In this document: one piece after another, positions 9,938 to 17,620 of the stretch | How positions within the stretch are numbered: the stretch's first letter is position 1 | Layout: every line of letters begins with the position of its first letter | Origin: Dyella humicola | GTDB lineage: Bacteria > Pseudomonadota > Gammaproteobacteria > Xanthomonadales > Rhodanobacteraceae | Assembly: GCF_026283945.1 (NCBI RefSeq) | Contig: NZ_JAPDPC010000001.1 | Location: 1-64,000 of the forward strand | Length of the DNA: 64,000 nucleotides | Direction: 5' to 3' | Notes under the pieces: generated by a model | The model's database searches: none | Seen by the model: the letters and a program-made list of their open reading frames with translations, nothing else | Told to the model about the DNA's origin: nothing | Position numbers and translations under genes: made by a program

Positions 9938-10147
9938 ATGTTGCTCTTCATCCAACCCTTCGTGATCAAGGCATCGGCAAACAAGCCGGCTTCATCGTAC
10001 TTCGACGTCAAAACCGACTTGACCGTGCTGCCCAGCGCAGCGTCTCCCACCGTGCATGAGAAGCCGCGTCACGGCGAATTTCACGTGAGCGGTCTCGACC
10101 ACTACATCGACAGCCGCTTTTCCGGCGAACTGTTCCGCATCGACTGA
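9938..10147 (+). CDS. Small hypothetical protein divergent to lysR
   Basis: The 69-residue product has a hydrophobic start (MLLFIQPFVIKA) and a polar, charged C-terminus ending SGELFRID. I do not recognise the family. In favour of a real gene, it starts with ATG after a weak purine stretch (TCGAGG) and sits in the usual target position of a divergent LysR regulator. It also ends just before a hairpin. Against it, the product is short and has no motif. There is no cysteine or metal site. The N-terminal hydrophobic stretch is too short for a confident membrane helix. Confidence 0.4.
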   Translation: MLLFIQPFVIKASANKPASSYFDVKTDLTVLPSAASPTVHEKPRHGEFHVSGLDHYIDSRFSGELFRID

Positions 10148-10180
10148 TGCGCTTCACCCCGCGCGGCAACTCCCAGCCTG

Positions 10181-10211
10181 AAACGAAACTGCCGGCCACG
10201 AGGGCCGGCAG
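10181..10211 (-). terminator. Intrinsic terminator of the hslVU transcription unit
   Basis: CTGCCGGCC (10189-10197) and GGCCGGCAG (10203-10211) form a perfect 9-bp stem with a 5-nt loop. Read on the minus strand, the hairpin is followed by GTTTCGTTTC, a T-rich tail, 37 bp after the last minus-strand stop codon. It can also stop transcripts from the small plus-strand frame. Confidence 0.75.
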
Positions 10212-10247
10212 TAGGAGGATGTCACGCGTGATGGATCGGGGCTGCGC

Positions 10248-10868
10248 TCAGTTAGCGTGGCCCACACCCGAATCGCCTTGTTCCAGCGGCGGCGGTGCGC
10301 CGGCGACGGCCAGCAAGGACGTGGCGTAGCCATCCTCGATGCTGACGGTGGACACCTCGTCCCACGAGAAGAACGACGCTTCACGCAGCCATTCCGCATC
10401 GGGAGAGATTTCCTGCATGTTGAAGCCGTCTTCCTCGACGCTGACCAGTCGGCCGATGTAACAGACTTCCGACTCGTCCTCGCTGTCCACGTGTACACCG
10501 ATGACCGGCGCCTGCACGGCAGCGGCCTGGATGACCTCGCGGATGTTGTCCAGCGGGAAGCCGCGCGGCGTGCGTGGCATCAAGTGCTTGACCGCCAGTG
10601 CCTTCTCCATGAAGGGGGCATGCTTGTCCGGCGCTTCCAGTTCGGACACGTCGCGATGGCGCATCACATACATGCCGTCATAGGTGATGCCGTCGCCGAC
10701 GACCCAAAGCAGGAAGAATTCGCGCCCGACACCGCCCACGTAACCACAGAAGCTGCCGTGTTCGAGCTCGGTACGCCACAACCGGATCAGCTGGTGCTTC
10801 TGCTGTGCTTCGCGCAGCTGGGCCCGCTGACCGGTGGTTTTCAGTTCGATCACATTACTCATGGTCAT
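10248..10868 (-). CDS. Conserved hypothetical protein downstream of hslU
   Basis: I do not recognise this 206-residue protein (204 if it starts at the second Met, 10862). It has no signal peptide and no membrane segment. It is acidic, with a beta-rich look: FCGYVGGVGREFFLLWVVG, then YVMRHRDVSELEAPD, and near the end FFSWDEVSTVSIEDGY. The repeated xxGxxxxVxxDGF and xxDEVSTV phrases resemble small beta-barrel (SH3/PRC-barrel-like) folds, but that is only an impression. It starts about 30 bp after hslU in the same direction and shares its terminator, so it is probably the last gene of the hslVU transcript. Confidence 0.75.
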   Translation of the reverse strand: MTMSNVIELKTTGQRAQLREAQQKHQLIRLWRTELEHGSFCGYVGGVGREFFLLWVVGDGITYDGMYVMRHRDVSELEAPDKHAPFMEKALAVKHLMPRTPRGFPLDNIREVIQAAAVQAPVIGVHVDSEDESEVCYIGRLVSVEEDGFNMQEISPDAEWLREASFFSWDEVSTVSIEDGYATSLLAVAGAPPPLEQGDSGVGHAN

Positions 10869-10898
10869 AATTTTAACAGCTAGGGGCTTTCCCCTTGT

Positions 10899-12239
10899 TT
10901 ACAGGATGTAACGGCTCAAGTCCTCGTCCTGGACCAGGGTGCCGAGATTGATGTCGACATATTCGGCGTCGATCACGTACTTTTCACCGGATTTGTCTGC
11001 AGCTTCGTAGGAGATCTTCTCCAGCAGCCGCTCCATCACGGTGTGCAGGCGACGGGCGCCGATGTTCTCGGTGCGCTCGTTGACCTGAAAGGCCACCTCG
11101 GCCAGGCGGTCCACGCCGGAGTCGGTGAAGTCCACCGTGACCCCCTCGGTGCCCAGCAAAGCCATGTATTGGGTGGTCAAGGCGTTCTGCGGCTCGCGCA
11201 GGATGCGCTTGAAGTCATCGACCGACAGCGCCGACAACTCCACGCGGATCGGCAGGCGGCCCTGCAATTCCGGAATGAGGTCCGACGGCTTGGCCAGCGA
11301 GAACGCGCCCGAGGCGATGAACAGCATGTGGTCGGTCTTGATCGGGCCGTACTTGGTCGATACCGTCGAGCCTTCCACCAAGGGCAGCAGGTCGCGCTGC
11401 ACGCCTTCGCGGCTGACACCTGCGCCACCCCATTCCGAACGCTGCGCCACCTTGTCGATCTCGTCGATGAAGACGATGCCGTTCTGTTCGGCCGCTTCCA
11501 TCGCCTGCGCTCGCACTTCCTCGTCGTTGAGCAGCTTGGACGCTTCCTCTTCGATCAGCAGCGGGCGCGCCAGCTTGATCGCCAGCTTGCGCTGCTGGGT
11601 CTTGGCGCCGCCCAGGTTCTGGAACATCTGGCGTAGCTGCTGGCCCATCTCCTCCATGCCCGGGGGCGACATGATCTCCACGCCCACGTTCATGGCGAAA
11701 TCGAGCTCGATCTCGCGCTCGTCGAGCGCACCTTCGCGCAGCTGCTTGCGCAGCTTCTGGCGGGTGTCGCTCTGCTCGGGGTTGGCCGGGGCCGCATCGT
11801 GGCTCCAGTCGGTGGCCGTCTGCCGGCGCGGCAGCAAGGAGTCGAGGATACGGTCCTCGGCACGATCCTCCGCCTGCGAGCGCACGCGCTTGATCGCCTG
11901 CTCACGGGTCAGCTTGTAGGCGACGTCGGCCAGGTCACGCACGATCGACTCGACATCCTTGCCGACATAGCCCACCTCGGTGAATTTGGTCGCCTCGACC
12001 TTCACAAACGGCGCATTGGCCAGGCTGGCCAGGCGGCGTGCGATCTCAGTCTTGCCCACGCCGGTGGGGCCGATCATCAGGATGTTCTTGGGCGTCACTT
12101 CGTTGCGCAGGTTCGGCTCCAGCTGCATGCGGCGCCAGCGGTTGCGCAGCGCGATCGCCACGGCGCGCTTGGCGTCGTGCTGGCCGATGATGTAGCGGTC
12201 GAGTTCGTTGACGATTTCGCGGGGAGTGAGTTCGGACAT
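10899..12239 (-). CDS. hslU: HslU, ATPase subunit of the HslUV protease
   Basis: HslU is the AAA+ unfoldase that docks on HslV and feeds misfolded or regulatory proteins into it, for example during heat shock. The 446-residue protein shows [16 protein letters not shown] at the start, Walker A GPTGVGKT (57-64), the inserted I-domain (about 110-240) and Walker B VFIDEIDK (about 250-257). Arg-rich sensor motifs lie near [15 protein letters not shown]. It ends in RYIL, the C-terminal tail that plugs into HslV pockets. The length is typical. It lies 80 bp after hslV in the same operon. Confidence 0.97.
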   Translation of the reverse strand: MSELTPREIVNELDRYIIGQHDAKRAVAIALRNRWRRMQLEPNLRNEVTPKNILMIGPTGVGKTEIARRLASLANAPFVKVEATKFTEVGYVGKDVESIVRDLADVAYKLTREQAIKRVRSQAEDRAEDRILDSLLPRRQTATDWSHDAAPANPEQSDTRQKLRKQLREGALDEREIELDFAMNVGVEIMSPPGMEEMGQQLRQMFQNLGGAKTQQRKLAIKLARPLLIEEEASKLLNDEEVRAQAMEAAEQNGIVFIDEIDKVAQRSEWGGAGVSREGVQRDLLPLVEGSTVSTKYGPIKTDHMLFIASGAFSLAKPSDLIPELQGRLPIRVELSALSVDDFKRILREPQNALTTQYMALLGTEGVTVDFTDSGVDRLAEVAFQVNERTENIGARRLHTVMERLLEKISYEAADKSGEKYVIDAEYVDINLGTLVQDEDLSRYIL

Positions 12240-12319
12240 GAGGTCACCGGAGGTGTGGTCTTGGCTCGTCTTCCCGGCGCATCCGGGTTGACGACGAGGA
12301 TGGCTGTCGCGCCGTGCGC

Positions 12320-12853
12320 TTACAGCTCCTCGATGGTGGTGTTGTGATTGGTATAGATGCAGATGTCGCCAGCGATCTTCAGCGCGCGCTCGACGATCTC
12401 GAAGGCGTTCAATTCGGTGTTCTCCATCAGGGCCAGGGCGGCCGATTGCGCATACGGGCCGCCGGAACCGATGGCGATCAAGCCATGCTCCGGCTCCAGC
12501 ACGTCGCCGTTGCCCGAGATCAGCAGCGAGGCTTCCTTGTCGGCCACGGCCAGCATGGCTTCAAGGCGGCCCAGGCGGCGGTCGGTGCGCCATTCCTTGG
12601 CCAGTTCGACTGCGGAACGAGTGAGGTTGCCGCCGTGCTTGTCCAGCTTCTGCTCGAACAGCTCGAACAAGGTGAAGGCGTCGGCGGTGGCGCCGGCAAA
12701 ACCCGCCAGCACGTCGCCCTTGCCCAGGCGGCGGATCTTGCGTGCATTGGCCTTCATCACCGTATTGCCGAGGGTGACCTGGCCGTCGCCGCCGATCACG
12801 ACGCGCCCATGGCGACGCACCGAGACGATGGTGGTGGCGTGAAAGGATTCCAT
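12320..12853 (-). CDS. hslV: HslV, proteolytic subunit of the HslUV protease
   Basis: HslV is the N-terminal-nucleophile threonine peptidase that forms two stacked hexameric rings. The 177-residue precursor starts [14 protein letters not shown]; removing the short leader exposes the catalytic Thr of TTIV. Conserved stretches include [19 protein letters not shown] and [14 protein letters not shown]. The start at 12853 is preferred over an in-frame codon six residues upstream, because it gives the standard short propeptide. It precedes hslU, as in most proteobacteria, and follows xerC by 99 bp. That gap is long enough for its own promoter, but I saw no clear heat-shock promoter. Confidence 0.97.
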   Translation of the reverse strand: MESFHATTIVSVRRHGRVVIGGDGQVTLGNTVMKANARKIRRLGKGDVLAGFAGATADAFTLFELFEQKLDKHGGNLTRSAVELAKEWRTDRRLGRLEAMLAVADKEASLLISGNGDVLEPEHGLIAIGSGGPYAQSAALALMENTELNAFEIVERALKIAGDICIYTNHNTTIEEL

Positions 12854-12952
12854 GGGGGGCTCCGCAGACAAAGTGGTCCGCCAGAAGTGGGGCCGTGCCG
12901 ACGGAATCCAAGACGCCAGGCGGGTTCAGCGCCGGGAGCCGGCCCTTGACCG

Positions 12953-13837
12953 TTACTTGCGTCGGGCGCGCGGATGCGCCGCGTCGTACACCTTGGCCAG
13001 GTACTGGAAATCCAGGTGCGTGTAGATCTGGGTCGTGGCGATGTCGGCGTGCCCAAGCAGCTCCTGCACGGCGCGCAGGTCGCCCGACGATTCCAGCATG
13101 TGGCTGGCAAAGGTGTGGCGCAGCAAATGCGGATGCACATGCTTGGCCATGCCCTGCTGCAGCGCCAGGGTCTTCATGCGCAGCTGCACGGTGCGCGGAC
13201 TGATCGGCGCGCCGCCGCGTCCTCGGAACACCGGGCTCTCCGGCGTCGTGCCTTCATCGTCGCCCAGCGCGCGCAAGGCGGTCACCGCATGGCGGCCCAC
13301 CGGCACGATGCGCGTCTTGTTGCCCTTGCCCAGCACGCGCACTTCGCCCGCCTGCAGGTCCAGGTCGATCCAGCGCAGGCCGGTGAGTTCGGACAGGCGC
13401 AGGCCCGAGGAATAGAACAGCTCGAGCATGGCGCGGTCGCGCAGGGTCAGTGCACCGTCGCCCACGGCTTCGACCAGGCTGGTGGCTTCATCCACATCGA
13501 GCACTTGCGGCAGCTTGCGGTGGACCTTGGGGCCGCGCACGCCAGCCATCGGGTCGTGCATCATCAGGCCTTCGCGGTGCAGTTGGCGGAACAGGCCGCG
13601 ACAGGACGACAACAGCCGTTGCAGGCTCTTGGGTGCCAGTCCGCCACGATGTTCGGCGGCAACGAAACTGCGCATGCGGTTGGGTTCGAGCGCGTCGAAG
13701 GCGTCGATGCCCTGCGCTTCCATCCAGCGCAACAGCTTGGCCAGGTCGCGGCGATACCCATCCACCGTGTGCGCGGAGGCCCGACGCTCGCCCGCCAGTC
13801 GGGCGAGCCAGGCGTCGACCTGTTCGCGAGCGGACAC
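12953..13837 (-). CDS. xerC: Tyrosine recombinase XerC
   Basis: XerC and XerD resolve chromosome dimers at dif, with FtsK activation. The 294-residue protein has the N-terminal SAM-like core-binding domain (about 1-90) and the catalytic domain. All six active-site positions are visible: Arg147 (GLRLSEL), Lys171 (GKGNK), His237, Arg240 (HPHLLRH), His263 (LGHADI) and nucleophile Tyr272 (IYTH). The start is GTG at 13837, seven bases after the DUF484 stop, so the two are translationally close. The order lptM-dapF-DUF484-xerC matches the enterobacterial xerC locus and supports XerC over XerD. Confidence 0.96.
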   Translation of the reverse strand: MSAREQVDAWLARLAGERRASAHTVDGYRRDLAKLLRWMEAQGIDAFDALEPNRMRSFVAAEHRGGLAPKSLQRLLSSCRGLFRQLHREGLMMHDPMAGVRGPKVHRKLPQVLDVDEATSLVEAVGDGALTLRDRAMLELFYSSGLRLSELTGLRWIDLDLQAGEVRVLGKGNKTRIVPVGRHAVTALRALGDDEGTTPESPVFRGRGGAPISPRTVQLRMKTLALQQGMAKHVHPHLLRHTFASHMLESSGDLRAVQELLGHADIATTQIYTHLDFQYLAKVYDAAHPRARRK

Positions 13838-13844
13838 GGTGGGC

Positions 13845-14528
13845 TTACATGCCTTCCTGAGAACGACGCAGCGCGGCGGTCACCGTAGCCGCAATCATCT
13901 TCAGGAACAGCGTGCCCATGCCCGGCTGAAAGTGATCCGGGTCGCCGCTGCCGATGGCGAGAATGCCGAACTCGCCCAGCGGCATGATGGCGGTGGAACG
14001 GACCTCGGGCGCGTGGTCCCCAAACAGGCGGTACAGCCGCTCGGCCGAAAGGCGGCCGGCGACGGGCTCGTGATGGGACAGGAAGTCAGCAAACTCGGGT
14101 ACCGCAGTGCGCCCACCGGGGATATTGATCAGCCAGGTGGCCGGCGGCAATCCGACCGCGCCGAACAGCAGCAGGCGCACCTGATCGGTCTTGAAGTCTT
14201 CGGAAAGGCGCGCTACCACGCTGCGTGCTGCGACAGCCGGTGTATTGGCGCGCAATACGGCGACGTTGAGGTCATGCACGCGCTGCATCAGACGCTCGTT
14301 TTCCGCTGCGATGGTCATCAGGTTGGCGAGCTGGCGTTCCAGCTCGGCGTTCTTCTCGCGCAAGCTCTGCAGCTGGTAGACCGCCAGCGAGGCCACCGGA
14401 CCTTGTTCGCGCGGCAACGTCAGCTGGGCCGCCAGCTCGGGGTAGTCGGAAAGAAATTCCGGGTGTCGGCGCAGATAGGCCGCCACGTCGCTGGCGCTAA
14501 GGGTCTCGGCGAGTGCGGTGTCTGACAT
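13845..14528 (-). CDS. DUF484 family protein (GAF-like)
   Basis: The 227-residue cytoplasmic protein belongs to DUF484. The N-terminal helical part has SASDVAAYLRRHPEFLSDYP, then a short coiled coil (about 50-85, QSLREKNAELERQLANLM). A GAF-like domain of about 130 residues follows and ends near GILAIGSGDPDHFQPGMGT. The role is not known; it is almost always the gene between dapF and xerC, as here. It is separated from dapF by 75 bp and from xerC by 7 bp. No catalytic motif is evident. Confidence 0.92.
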   Translation of the reverse strand: MSDTALAETLSASDVAAYLRRHPEFLSDYPELAAQLTLPREQGPVASLAVYQLQSLREKNAELERQLANLMTIAAENERLMQRVHDLNVAVLRANTPAVAARSVVARLSEDFKTDQVRLLLFGAVGLPPATWLINIPGGRTAVPEFADFLSHHEPVAGRLSAERLYRLFGDHAPEVRSTAIMPLGEFGILAIGSGDPDHFQPGMGTLFLKMIAATVTAALRRSQEGM

Positions 14529-14603
14529 GCGCGGGTTACCTCAAACCAGGGGGCGAGAACGATACGACGCTGGCCGGAGTGTGCGGTGTCAGGGTGTCGT
14601 CTT

Positions 14604-15452
14604 TCAACGTGCCATCCGTGAACCCAGCCACTCGCCTTCGAATACAAACGCGGAGGGCCCAGTCATCCACAGGGTCTGGCCGGGGCCGGCCCAGTCGATC
14701 GTCAGCTCGCCGCCAGGCAAGGCTACACACACGCGGTCGTCTACTTCGCCGCGTTGATGCATGACCGCCATGGCTGCGCAGGCGCCGGTGCCGCAAGCCA
14801 GGGTCCAGCCGCTGCCGCGCTCATGCACGCGCAGGCGCAGGTGGCCGCGGTCCACCACCTGCACAAAGCCGGCATTGGCGCCTTCGGGGAACCGTTCGTG
14901 CGTCGTCAGCAGCGGTCCCTGTCGAAACAAGGCGGGCGCTTGCAGGTCAGCTACGACAACGACCGCATGCGGGTTACCCATGGAGACCGCACCCATCATC
15001 AGCGTTTCATCACCGACGTCGATGGCATAACCATCGGCTTCGACATCGGCCAGGAACGGAACCTGCAGGGGCGCAAACGCAGGCACGCCCATGTCCACGG
15101 TGACTTCATGGGCATTGATCAGGCGTACCGTCACCGGACCGGATGGGCTCTCCAGCCGGACCGTGTCGCCCATGGCCAACTCACCGGCCCGATGCAGCCA
15201 CGCAGCTACGCAGCGCACGCCGTTCCCACACTGGCCCGATGGCGAACCGTCGGCATTCCAGATGCCGTAGTAGAAGGCGCATGACGGATCGCGCGGTGGC
15301 TCGATGCTGATCAGCTGGTCAAAACCCACGCCCGTACGACGATCGGCGATGGCGCGGATCTGCTCCTCGCGCAGCGCGAAGGGCTGGCGACGGCAGTCGA
15401 GCATGACGAAGTCATTACCGATGCCGTGCATCTTGGAAAAGTGCAGCTTCAT
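14604..15452 (-). CDS. dapF: Diaminopimelate epimerase DapF
   Basis: DapF converts LL- to meso-diaminopimelate for lysine and peptidoglycan synthesis without a cofactor, using two Cys residues. Both are present: Cys75 in GQCGNGVRC and Cys220 in LACGTGACA. The 282-residue length is normal. ATG 15452 gives the family start MKLHFSKMHGIGNDFVMLD; the frame extends upstream into the lptM 3' region without homology. It is 22 bp after lptM and is probably cotranscribed with it, which couples an LPS-assembly lipoprotein to a cell-wall precursor enzyme, as in E. coli. Confidence 0.97.
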   Translation of the reverse strand: MKLHFSKMHGIGNDFVMLDCRRQPFALREEQIRAIADRRTGVGFDQLISIEPPRDPSCAFYYGIWNADGSPSGQCGNGVRCVAAWLHRAGELAMGDTVRLESPSGPVTVRLINAHEVTVDMGVPAFAPLQVPFLADVEADGYAIDVGDETLMMGAVSMGNPHAVVVVADLQAPALFRQGPLLTTHERFPEGANAGFVQVVDRGHLRLRVHERGSGWTLACGTGACAAMAVMHQRGEVDDRVCVALPGGELTIDWAGPGQTLWMTGPSAFVFEGEWLGSRMAR

Positions 15453-15474
15453 GCGGATAAGCGCGTAGCCGGCA

Positions 15475-15846
15475 TCAGCGGAACGAGCCGCCAACGATGT
15501 GGCCAGTCGCATCCTGCTCGGGGAAGTAACGGCTGTTGTTGGTGCGAAATTCCATCGTGGTGATCTCGCCTGGCATCACCAGCTGCACGTCCGGATAGGT
15601 CGCCAGGAACTGGGCTGGCGTCGGATGCGTGGCGATAAAGGCGTCGAATGCCTTCATGTCCGTGACATAGCCGTGCACGGGGGCCTGTGCGGCGGGTGCG
15701 GGCGCGGGTGCCGCCGCCGGATGGTCGGTAGCGGCCGCTGCGGGCGGCGTCGACTTCGCTGGCATATACAGCGGTCCCTTGTTGCCGCAAGCGGCGATCA
15801 GGACAAAAGCGGTGCACAGCGGAAGCAGCAGGAGGGATCGGCGCAT
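15475..15846 (-). CDS. lptM: LptM-type lipoprotein with extended C-terminus
   Basis: This is a lipoprotein of 123 residues. The signal sequence ends in the lipobox LIAAC with acyl-carrying Cys20. The mature start CGNKGPLYMP matches the CGxKGPLY signature of LptM (YifL), which helps LptD mature in the outer membrane. A Pro/Ala-rich linker follows (about 33-56). E. coli LptM is about 67 residues and mostly ends there. Here about 65 more residues follow, with a small folded-looking segment (FDAFIATHPTPAQFLATYPD, EFRTNNSRYF). ATG 15846 is chosen because it opens the signal peptide. The position just before dapF is the canonical one. The job of the extension is unknown. Confidence 0.85.
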   Translation of the reverse strand: MRRSLLLLPLCTAFVLIAACGNKGPLYMPAKSTPPAAAATDHPAAAPAPAPAAQAPVHGYVTDMKAFDAFIATHPTPAQFLATYPDVQLVMPGEITTMEFRTNNSRYFPEQDATGHIVGGSFR

Positions 15847-16003
15847 GACTAAGGTCTCCGGCAAGGACCGGCGCAGTATAGAGAAAGAAGCCGGAAAAAC
15901 GCGGCGAGCCCATCGTGCGAGCACACGTTTACGCATCATTCCCCGGCCGGCTATCGTTATCATGCGGCCGTCGCCGCGAAAGTTGCGGTTGGGGAAGTAG
16001 AAG

Positions 16004-16687
16004 ATGGATTGGACCGCGCTGTTGCGCCTGCCGTCGACGATCCTGCTGGTACTGGCTGTCGTCGCCTTGTTGTTTACCCTGGTGCAACTGGTGGCGCTGC
16101 GTGAGTGCCTGCATGGCGGACGGCGCCTGGCATCGGCCGTACGCGCCGTGGTGTTGCTGGTGGCGTTCTCGCTCACCCTGATGCTGGCGGGCACGGGTTT
16201 CGCCCTGCGCGGCTACCGCCTGTGGTCGGAGGAAACCCCGGTGGTCGAGATCGATGTCCGCATCCTGTCACCCCAGCGCTGGGCACTGACCCTGCACTGG
16301 CCTGATGGCGCCACCCGCCAGGTTCAGCTGGCGGGCGATGCGTGGCGGATGGAAGCGATCGTATTGAAGTGGAAGGCGCCTGCCGTGCTGGCCGGCTTGC
16401 CTCCGGCTTACCGGCTCGATCGTTTGTCGGGCCGCTACGACGACGCGGGGCAGGAAGCAACCGCGCTGCGCACCGTGATCGACTTTCGCGAAGCCGGCAG
16501 CTTCGACCTGCTCGACTTGCACAAGCAATATCCGCAGTGGGTGCCGAATGTGGATGTGCTGTTCGGCAGCGGCGTATTCCTGCCGCTGGTCGACCAGGGG
16601 CATTACACCGTCAGCCTGATGCGCACCGGCGCCCTGGTGGCACGCCCGGACGAGGCCACGGAGCAGCGCATCGCGCAGCCGTTCTAG
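16004..16687 (+). CDS. Conserved hypothetical membrane protein
   Basis: The 227-residue protein has two N-terminal transmembrane helices (about 12-32 and 45-66, separated by the basic loop HGGRRLASAVRA), so both ends probably face the same side. A soluble, beta-rich domain of about 150 residues follows, containing VEIDVRILSPQRWALTLHWP and FLPLVDQGHYTVSLMRTG. Relatives in Xanthomonadales are, as I recall, often labelled as multidrug efflux proteins, but nothing here resembles a transporter. It is divergent from lptM and lies upstream of a palindromic repeat. No enzyme motif was seen; the function is unknown. Confidence 0.75.
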   Translation: MDWTALLRLPSTILLVLAVVALLFTLVQLVALRECLHGGRRLASAVRAVVLLVAFSLTLMLAGTGFALRGYRLWSEETPVVEIDVRILSPQRWALTLHWPDGATRQVQLAGDAWRMEAIVLKWKAPAVLAGLPPAYRLDRLSGRYDDAGQEATALRTVIDFREAGSFDLLDLHKQYPQWVPNVDVLFGSGVFLPLVDQGHYTVSLMRTGALVARPDEATEQRIAQPF

Positions 16688-16696
16688 CTTCTAGCG

Positions 16697-16895
16697 TCCT
16701 CTCCCCTTTGGGGAGAGGATTGAGGTGAGCCCCTAAAAGGGGGTAAAGGGCGGGTGCTCGCAATAAGGTTCAAAAAAACCTGCTTTCAGGCAGTGCTACC
16801 GCAAGTTTGACCCCTCACCCCAGCCCTCTCCTCGCTCCTCAAAGACGGCGCCATCCATGGCGCCTCCCCGCGTGCCCCGGAGGGGAGAGGGAGCA
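16697..16895. repeat. Shrunken relative of the 660-bp palindromic element
   Basis: The left tip is a 10-bp hairpin, TCCTCTCCCC/GGGGAGAGGA (16697-16719, loop TTT), followed by GGTGAG and GGGCGGGTGCTCGC. The right side has CCCCTCACCCCAGCCCTCTCC and ends in a GGAGGGGAGAGGG tip. These are the terminal sequences of the large elements at 47203 and 62026, but the conserved interior is missing. It fills the gap between two convergent genes. Confidence 0.65.
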
Positions 16896-16902
16896 AAGGC
16901 TG

Positions 16903-17376
16903 TCACCCCAGCTTTTTCTCATAACGCCACGCGTCGGCACCATCGCCGTAGTAGCGCTCGTAGTGCCCGATGCGGTCGTAGCCAAAGCGCTCGTAGAGGC
17001 GGATGGCAACATCATTGTCGGCACGCACTTCCAGGCGCAGCGCATGACAGCGACGGCGTTTGGCGGCGTGCTCGGCGGCATGCAGCAGGGCGGAGCCCAC
17101 GCCCTTCCCGCGCGAGGCGGCGCTGGTGGCGATCGAATACAAGCGCGCCACCTGGGTACCCTTGCGGAAGAACACCACGGCCGTGCCCAGGAAACGTCGA
17201 TGATTGGCGCTGGCGACCAGGACCTGGGCCGTTTCGCTGTCCAGGTGGCGGCGATACTGCGCCCGGCTCAACCGGTCGGTGGCGAAGCTGGTTTCCTCGA
17301 GCGCGACGAGATCATCGAGGTCGGAGAGTTCGGCGCGGCGCACGCGCACGGCGGCGGTCGCGGGCATGGGGGTCAT
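16903..17376 (-). CDS. GNAT family N-acetyltransferase
   Basis: The 157-residue acetyltransferase has the acetyl-CoA motif RGKGVGSALL (about 95-104), preceded by the beta-4 strand LYSIATSAASRG. The C-terminal NDVAIRLYERFGY motif is RimI-like. RimI acetylates the N-terminal Ala of ribosomal protein S18, but the N-terminal residues here differ enough that the substrate is open. The gene is divergent from a RimK-like ATP-grasp gene with an RLAN-type N-terminus (245 bp between starts). Such ATP-grasp genes are known to travel with GNAT genes in predicted peptide-modification clusters, so a peptide substrate is as likely as S18. ATG 17376 is the first of two close in-frame Met codons. Confidence 0.85.
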   Translation of the reverse strand: MTPMPATAAVRVRRAELSDLDDLVALEETSFATDRLSRAQYRRHLDSETAQVLVASANHRRFLGTAVVFFRKGTQVARLYSIATSAASRGKGVGSALLHAAEHAAKRRRCHALRLEVRADNDVAIRLYERFGYDRIGHYERYYGDGADAWRYEKKLG

Positions 17377-17620
17377 CAGGGGCGATTCTCGTCGAGGAGC
17401 GTCAGCGCGTGCCAGAGCAGCGCAGGCGGGAGCAGGAAACCAAGCGCGGCACTCTAGCCCCCGGGACCCCCCACGGCAATCATGACTTTTGGTGCATTTA
17501 GGTCAGCTTCATCGCAGCACCTTGTGCAGAGCCAGCCATGTGCCAAACTGCGCGCCTTGCGCTGTGCCGCCCCGTCTCCCCGCGTGACGACACGCCTCCG
17601 TTCCATCTGACAGAGGTGTC

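Noticed and set aside
10075-10090. Possible parS site (TTTCACGTGA core at 10079-10088)
   Set aside because: Only the central 10 bases fit the TGTTTCACGTGAAACA consensus and the flanks fail. It lies inside a small frame and 23 kb from parAB.
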